From the NCBI GenBank assembly GCA_020650975.1, contig JAIPMN010038153.1, forward strand, positions 1 to 21,412: a stretch of 21,412 nucleotides of DNA, given 5' to 3'. The notes under the pieces were generated by a model that was given only the letters and a program-made list of their open reading frames with translations, made no database searches and was not told the DNA's origin. The stretch is from Apostichopus californicus. Its lineage: Eukaryota > Echinodermata > Holothuroidea > Aspidochirotida > Stichopodidae. The position numbers and the translations under genes were made by a program. Positions 9,085-18,000 of this stretch are shown piece by piece; position 1 is the first letter of the stretch, and each line of letters begins with the position of its first letter.

Positions 9085-12000
9085 CTGCAATGCAAGAACA
9101 TTAAAGAGATATTTCTGTAACACAATGCCTAGAGTAACAATGCTTCAGAATCTTAATACTACCACTGTGCATTTTATCAGTAAAAGATAGGCTGTTGCAG
9201 ACGAATATTATTTAAAGTACACATTTATTAACAGATGTTTACATGTACAGAATATGTGTTTCAAATACAAAACAGCATCTACCAAATTACACAGAATCAA
9301 TAAAGGTAACATTCAGCTTGATAAAGTTATATCTTGAAAGTCAATAGCGACACAAACAGGCCTTGTGCAGATCGAATGCATGGTGAAAGTATCATTTGGC
9401 AGACACTTCTATCATTTCAGAATCTACCATCCCATCTAAGATTTTACTTCGCTCTTCTCTTACCCGTCTCCAAGTCTACATATTAACCTTCCTATCTACC
9501 TAAGTTACACGATTGGAATTTTTTAGCACTGGAGGGATGCTGGTGAAATTGCCTATGACATAACAATGGTAATATGTGTGGACTGTCTCTTTAATGAGAT
9601 TGCACTGCACCAAGCTATTCAGGAGTGGACCATATTAAGGAGATAAGGCCACAAAATTGCCTCCAGTATGATTTTATGCTGGGAAATGAATAGCCTTTGA
9701 AAGCATTTCCAACTGGTACCGAGTGGCAAATTTTCACAAGCTTTGAAAAACAAAATCTGGGAGCAGAAACACAAAAATGCCATCTCCCCTCATTCCCGCA
9801 AATATCACTATACATCATAATTTAGTATATTAACGTATTGAGATAAATGATAATACATGACAAATTGAAACTCAAAATTTCCAAATTAACTAACTTTCAA
9901 GTAATTACCTGTTCATTTTCTGTCAATGCTTTGACAAGTGGCAATCTTTTCGAGTATTTATGTTGCACAGGCTGCATTTCTGTCATGTGGTTTCTATATT
10001 TTTTTTTTTTTTTTTTTTAATCTAATACCATCAAGGTATATGACATGTTTAAGTCAATCATCATCTAGAACTTGCAACCCAACACCTATCCCTACCAGCC
10101 TCCAATTAATCATTAGTCATCTTCAATAATTTGGTTAATATTGTACAATAAAGGTAACGCTAAAATATTTCTTTTTGAAGTTTAGACACCTTCATTTTGC
10201 CAACTTCATTGTCATTTTGCTTTTGAGGTAATTTGTTCAGGCTTCAATCTAAATCTTTGATAAGCCAATGAGGCTTCTTTGCGAGTTCCTGCTTGCAGGA
10301 GGATCTAAAATACATACATACATACATACATACAAGGGGGATAGCATTGATGAGAATACCATCCATGTATCCGGTATGAACATGAACAAATATGTTTTAA
10401 ATTGAAACGACTAAAACTTGCTCCTGTGACTTCCTCTTTATATAGTTTCTCTAATTCAGCTTTAGATATTGAAATTAATAAAATACAAACAACTATAAGA
10501 ATCACTACAGTTGATCTAGCACTAGTAATTTTAATTTGCTGGCTAATACAGCACACCAAACTCAATCTTGAATTAGGGAAACTAGTTTGGTAAAAGATGC
10601 CCCTGGACTACTTACCAGTCAGAAGAGGCTGTAGTTGTAAAACAAGCTGCTTCGCATCCTGTGCATTTGATTTATGAAGTGGGTCAAAATGCATAAAGCT
10701 TTGATCTTCTTTTGCAAATACTAACAGACTCCTAAAAATAAAAAAATAAAAACATCAAATAAAGTGATAATAAAGGGATACATCCAGAGAAACAGTTAAA
10801 TGTACAGTAGGACAATTAATGTACCCACAGCCACTCAGTCATATTCAGTCTATATAATAATATAATATAATATAATATTAACAACAACACAGCAACATCT
10901 CTTTAGCAACCTCTCTTTAGCAACATCTCTTTAGCAAACCTTTTAAAGAAATTAGTAGAACTTCATTAAAAAGCAACATGTGCGACATATTGTAAGACGA
11001 ACTAATAAGATCAAGTGGTAGTTTCTCCCAAAGCTCTTGAGCTGCAAGAGCAAATGGTTTACTTATCATGATTGGAGGAGGATCTCGCATCTCTCAAAGC
11101 AGCTTATTGGAAAGACTTTAATCTACAAAGTGTAACATTTATAAATATTTCCTTACATAGTCTGATGCCATATCATTGATAGCTTTCCAAGTTAAACCAA
11201 ATAGTTTCAAACACATTAGGTTGGTGAGTGATATACTGTATACTGTTTACATGTGATCACATGATCTTACCCAAAAGGCTGATACAAGTACTCATGTTTA
11301 TGATACGCTAATCATTGCAAAGCTCATAAACTACTCTCTAACTATATCTCTAACTCCAATTTCTCACTCTACTCTAGCTATTATAATTACTGTACCTAGA
11401 GATACATACTGTATGGTCATTAGCTATCAAATCTCAAATCTTTGAACATATGTTACCTTCAATTGCTAATCATTGCAAAGCTCATAAACTACTCTCTAAC
11501 TATATCTCTAGCTCCAATCTCTCAAATATGTTACCTTCAAGTCGTTTCTCATTACTTCACCATATTTTGAATTGGGTGCATAATATGGACCAAAAATATA
11601 CCAGTGTCAAATATTTTTGTGTCATTATTATCCCAAAGTTCTCATCCGACAAAATGCCTTCGGTCAGAGAATCGAAAGGAATGACTTGGATAAACGATTC
11701 CGATAAAGAGTTGAGTATACCATGTACTGAAGTCTAACGGGAACTAATCTAATTATGGAAACATAGCACTTAGAGAACTATACATTACCAGTGTGATCCT
11801 CCGACACTGCTGTACGATGAATTGTTGTTGACAGCAAGAAATATATAATCTTTCTGAGGTAAATCTAGCGGGTTTACAAATAATCCAATTTCGCTCTCTG
11901 TGGAGAGAACAGAAAGCGAAAGAAAATGTCATTGTCATGGAATATCTTTCTACTTCTGCTACAGAGTTACATTTCACGAGTTCATGGAAATATTTAAGGT

Positions 12001-15000
12001 TATAAATGACTTTCTGTCTTCATGTTGTACAACGCTTTGAGATTTCATGGAAAGCATTTTATCAGAAGTTTATATTATTATTATTATTATGTTTCTGTCT
12101 CCATGCCTACAGTAATTGTATCTGCAGCATCAAAAGCTCAAAGAATGCTGAAAGAGGGCACATAGAAATAACCAGGTGTAAGCTTTACAGAAGTTTACCT
12201 TTTTTGCCTTCAGTTCTACATTTGCATTAGTATTGTGGAGTGTTCGCTCATTGGTTAACGCCGGTGCCTTTCAATCATAAGGTCCCAAGTCCGAGTCACT
12301 CCAAGATTAATGTATGTCGTCCAGTTACAGAGTTATTGACAATTCATAATCATGGATGTTATATATGAATCTAAGTGACTGACTTTGGTCAGCCTGCGGC
12401 ATTGATAAGCCAATGATGGCTTCTTCGCAAGTCCCTGCTTGCAGGAGGATCTAAATACATACATGTACCTTTGTACCACTGTCACAAGGCAATAAAAATT
12501 CAGACATATTTGAAACCCCATCAATCTAACATACAGATCTCCATTGTCAAGCTATGAATTATTTGCTGTACTCCTTTACAGAGACTTTTCTGTTTTATTT
12601 TATCATCTTTCCTAAAATGGTCAGCTATGATACCATCAGACTGTGGAAATTAAAAATTCAGATTCAAATTAGTACCCTATAAATTGATGACCAAACGTGT
12701 ACATACTGTATCTGCAAGTGACTGCAGTAAATACAGTTGTGTTGTGTTTTACAGTTTTTCTAGAAAATTATGAAGGTTGTCTATATCATAACATATTGCT
12801 ATTAACTTTTTATGTAAATATGATATACATGTAATACATTGTGTTGCATATATGGTGAATATATATAATATGCAGTGTTGTAGCCACGCCGGTCGGCGCC
12901 GGTCGGGCGTAACCACCACTAGTGCTTGCCGACCGGCACTCAGAGTATACTAATCAGCATCCTACCGACCGGCACTCAAGCTTCCTACCGACCGTCACAA
13001 AAATCAGTGAATCTTGTATTAAATGAAATCAAATACACTGAAAATTACCTGTGTCAAACTCGAAATAATTTGTTCACAAATTTACCCAAAATATTACTAT
13101 TCTGAATCAGAATTTAGAATACTGTAGTCCGATTCTCTAGCCTGAACAAAACCAAATGAAAACCTGGGTAACTAGTAATACTACGAAACTATGATCAATC
13201 ATCAACGCAACGAGTGAGCCATAACTCACAAGCGCAGACACGGTAATCATAACATAATAAGCCTTTCCTCATACAATACAAATTACAATGATAATTAATA
13301 TGTCATTGTGACTTGTGAGGGCTTTACTAGGCGTGGGTTTTTTCGTTCAGCTATGTCGGTGGGCGTAGGGTGTTACGTTCAGTGATGTCGGTGGGGCGTA
13401 GGGTGAAATGAATAACATACCTAATTTTAGCTATTAACAAAGACTGTCAGGTGAAAAAATAGGGGTAGAATAGAGCCACCTAAAGCCATTGAATTCAACT
13501 AAAACCCTGTAGCTTCGGGGGCTTCGCCCCTCGAACCCCACCAAGGGCCCCTGGACCTCACGCAGAGGAGGGCTCGCTATGCTCGCGGGCTGGCTGGCTG
13601 GCTTCGCTCGCCGTCGTCAGACAAATTAGCTGCCACTCTCTTCAAATTAGCCAGCACGCACTTTCTCCTGGCTACAACACTGATAATATGTATTGGTGAA
13701 TCAAAACGGATGTTCTTTATGGATAAATTTGAATCTTCTACACAGAATCAAGCAGATTGGTTTCAAGTCTTTGATTGTATCACTGAATCAACAGTTCACA
13801 ATGTTTTGCCTACCAAGTTTGATACTCCCAATCTTCCAAATTTGTTTGCTGATAATTTTGTATCTAAAATTACTAAGATAAGAAGAGATCTTGATTAGGA
13901 AGATCAGGTTTCTATTCCTGCAGGTGACGGCCATGACTGTCATTATAAAATTAGCTGTTTTACCCCCATATCAGTTGAAGAACTTTAATATATTTTGCAG
14001 TAATCTAAACTAAAAACTTGTAAGCTTGATCCATTACCTTCAAGTATTTTACAGAGATGTCTGCCTATGTTATTACCATTATATGCCCAAATATTCAACA
14101 ACTGCTTACTAAAAGGTATTTTTCCAAATACCATGAAGCTAGCTATTATTAGGCCCTTATTGAAAAAGTATAACCTGGATCCTAATGCATTAAGTAATTA
14201 TAGACCTGTTTCAAATCTAAGCTTTGCATCCAAACTACTAGAAAAGATTATTTCAATTCATATTCACGATCATCTGTCCAAACTTGATGCATATCCACCC
14301 TATCAATCTGCCTATAGGTCTGGTCACAGTGTTGAAACTGCATTAACAGCTATATCTGATAGGCTGCTAATATCCCTTGACTCACGTCATGCAGTTATAA
14401 TGGTACTTCTAGACCTTAGTGCGGCATTTGATACCATAGATCATAATATTTTCCTTGATAGGTTTCAAAAATTGTTAGGATTTTCTGGCACAGCTTTAGA
14501 CATTTTGAAATCTTACCTGAGTGACAGAATATTTAAGGTACAAATTTTAACTCATCAATCTTCAAATCATAAACTTAATTTTGGTGTCCCACAGGGAAGT
14601 GTAGCGTTAGGCCCCTTATTATTTACTTTATATACTAAGCCTCTCAATGATTTATTAGCTATGTAAGTCAAATATCTCTTTTCACATGTTGCGGTGATAC
14701 ACAGATATGGACTTAAGTTAACCTAGCTGACCCAACTGATATCCAACCTAAAGTCAATTTAATTCAGAGCACCTTTTCTGAAATCAACAATTGGATGAAA
14801 CTTAACAAACTGAAACTTAATCCTTCTAAAACTGAGTTTTTATTGATGTCCCCTAAATCTAGACGTAAAACCTTACCAAACATAACTTTAAATCTCTGCG
14901 GAACAATTGTAAATCCATGTCATCAGGCTCGTAATTTAGGAGTAACACTAGATTCAAAGTTCTCCCTTGAACAACACATTTCTAATGTCATTAAATCTTG

Positions 15001-18000
15001 TTGTATACACTTAAGGAATATGAAATCAGTCAGACCATATCTCTCCCAAGAAATGAGTGAGCAATTAATCCATGCTTTTGTTACATCCTGCCTTGATTTC
15101 TGTAATTCTATTTTCATTGGCCTCCAAAAAATCTGGTAATTCGATTACAAAATTTCAAAACTGGGCTGCCAAACTTATCTTCAAGCAAACTAAGTTTACA
15201 CATGTTACCCCTCTTCTTAAAGCATTACACTGGCTATCAATTGAAACGGGTATACATTTCAAAGTCCTTATTTTAATCCACAATATAACAAGTTATCTCC
15301 AAATTACCTTTCCGAACTTCTGTTAGTAAAACAATACAAGCTTGCCACCCGTCAGTCAAAATTCATTACCCTCCTAGTACCTACAACCAATGGGGTTTAC
15401 CTATGCCAACCGTGCTTTTTCAGTTTCTGGTCCCAAATTATGGAATTCCCTCCCAAACCATTTAAATGTATACCTATTAAATCACTTTTCAAATCTAAAC
15501 TAAAAACCTACCTCTATGCTAAACATTTTTCAATTTGACTTGTAATTATATTTCATTGTTGCATTATTATTTTTGCTTTTCTTTCTATTCATATTTATAT
15601 GTACAGCGCTTTTGACAACTATTTTGTTTATAATTAGCGCATTATAAACCTTAGTTATTATTATTATATATTTGGAAGTATTTGTAAAGATCTTCCTACT
15701 GTATTCTACAGAAAAGAAATTAAGGAAATTTCAAACAGAGGATAGATTGTCTTTTATTCAGTTCTGAGGTAAAGGTTAATCGACGGAAAGAATGTACACA
15801 TTTAACCCAAACATGAAAGAGCTGCATTTTTAAGGCAATTATTTAGGTTCTACAGTATTCTTTAATGAAATACAAACAGTCAACATTTATATATGATATA
15901 TGGTACACATATAACATACACATATAACAGTACACATAAATTCATGTTACTATTGAGTTACTGTAAATGTTAAACCGTACAGTATCTTTAGCCATCCACT
16001 GATAGTTAAATATACTGTGCGTTATTTTTAACGACATAAAGATCAGGTCAATTATTTCCAAAATATTTTCTTAAGAAACGATGTGACCTTTTCTCCTCCA
16101 ACTTACCTGCTGACAACTTAATGAATTGTGTGACTTCTGGGCTGATAAATTCAATGTTGTCAACCTTACCAGCATATGCAGTGTGCTCAAAGTACCTGAC
16201 AAAACAAAAGACAAAAAAAAAAAATCAAAATTACTACATTTGCCACTTTCATCATATATGCTCGGATGAAACAATTTTTTTTTTCCATATGTTAATACTG
16301 CAACCAAATCTACATCTCAATTTTTATAAAAAATAATTCAATAATCACTACACTTTACACGTTCAAGATTCGTGACATATCAGTTACATAACATTGTCAA
16401 CTATTGAGATGGAATTATATAAGTTAAACATACTAATTGTTCTTCTCATTAGTTGTTACACAAGTTATTTTGAGAAGTAATTTCAGAAAATAAGCACAGC
16501 ATTAATTGTAAAGGCTATTCAGTCTCAGCTGACATAATATTTGAATAGTATATATGCTTAAATAATCTATATCAGGGTTTCCATAACTTTATGCCTCCAC
16601 GAACCCCCTGTGGATGTCAGAGTTATCCACGAACCCCCAACTTTTCGAGACACGATCTGAGTTATCATTATTATACTATAATACGCATAACAGTGCTTCG
16701 TAAAAGATCAAGTATCACATGCACGGTACGGTACTGCTATGGCAACATATGCGTATGGAACGCGAAAAGAGTTTGTCATGCACCCCAGTTAGGGAACCCC
16801 TGATCTATATATTGCTTAAGTTTCTACATTTATAACATGACAAGCACCTCTTAGGTTTCTTCAGAATATTAATAGGCCTACATTTGACAAACAACGTTCA
16901 AATTTAAACAAATAAATCTGTGAAGTAACTTTCAGGTAATAGCTTTAACATTTAGAGAACCAATAGCAAGTTATATATGGAAAGGCTAGTACTGACTGTC
17001 CCGGTAGGTTTTCTTTTGCCTGAAAACTTACAGGGACAGTCGGTGCTAGCGGTGTTACAAACGTCTTGTTTATTACTTTAGCAAAGATTGGAACCGCATA
17101 CTGTAAAATAGTGCATGATTAGTTCATGATTTAACCAGCTTGAGACTTGATTTCATAGTTCATAGTTCCCTCTGCTCCTTTTATACTTGTTTGCTTCTTT
17201 TTTAATTCTAACATTTTTGTCTCATTCCTTTCTTCCTGTTTCTTTCCCTTGTTCGTTCCTGTTTCAATAAGTTTGTTCATTTTGTTTTTGTAAAGAGGAA
17301 TTGCTTTATAAATGCACTATTGCATTTTCTAGTCTGTTCAGGGCACATCCTGTAGTTTTGTTTGATTGGAAAATAAAACTGAAGCTTAATTCGGTGGCTC
17401 ACTGCTGGCTCCATTACACGAGTGCGGAACAACATAACTACGATTAGTCTATAGGCTGTTAAGGGACCACAACCTACATGGCCTATAGTAAAGTAACTGT
17501 TTCAAATCACAGATAGAGTTATCAGTGTGAATAAAGAGTTATCACTTATCATTTCTCACAGCTAGAGGGATAATACACAGACAAGCCCAGCTTATGTATT
17601 CCTTCAGTGAAGGTTTTCATAGTACCTATCCTTGTAATACAGTACATGACTGTATCTGACAGTCATGTCGACTTGAATTTATACGACTTGAATGCGACTT
17701 AAATGCTAACATAATCTTGCAGAAATCTAAGAAATCGACACATCTTGCCAAAATATAGAATACATCTTTTTAGAAACTCATTTATCTATCTAGCTGCAAT
17801 ATTCTTTCAATCTTATCGTTTGGATCCTTTAATTAAGAGTATTTGTTTTAATCTTATCATCTTAACATCTTATAACATCTTAACATTGTTTATATTAATA
17901 TATTTTATGTTTGTACTCCTTTTTATAAATATTTTACATTCATACTGGATTGAATAACTGAAAATGAAATGAAATGCAACTTATGCGACTTGAAATTGTT

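Noticed and set aside
12237..12310. Possible genuine tRNA gene
   Set aside because: A- and B-box-like sequences are present but no cloverleaf with a sensible anticodon arm forms; three copies share a non-tRNA tail, so it is a SINE.
17110..17150. Minus-strand SWLNHELI, resembling the SENP8 WLND segment
   Set aside because: Preceded by a stop, lacks a donor in the right phase, and the true WLND exon was found at 20630-20742.
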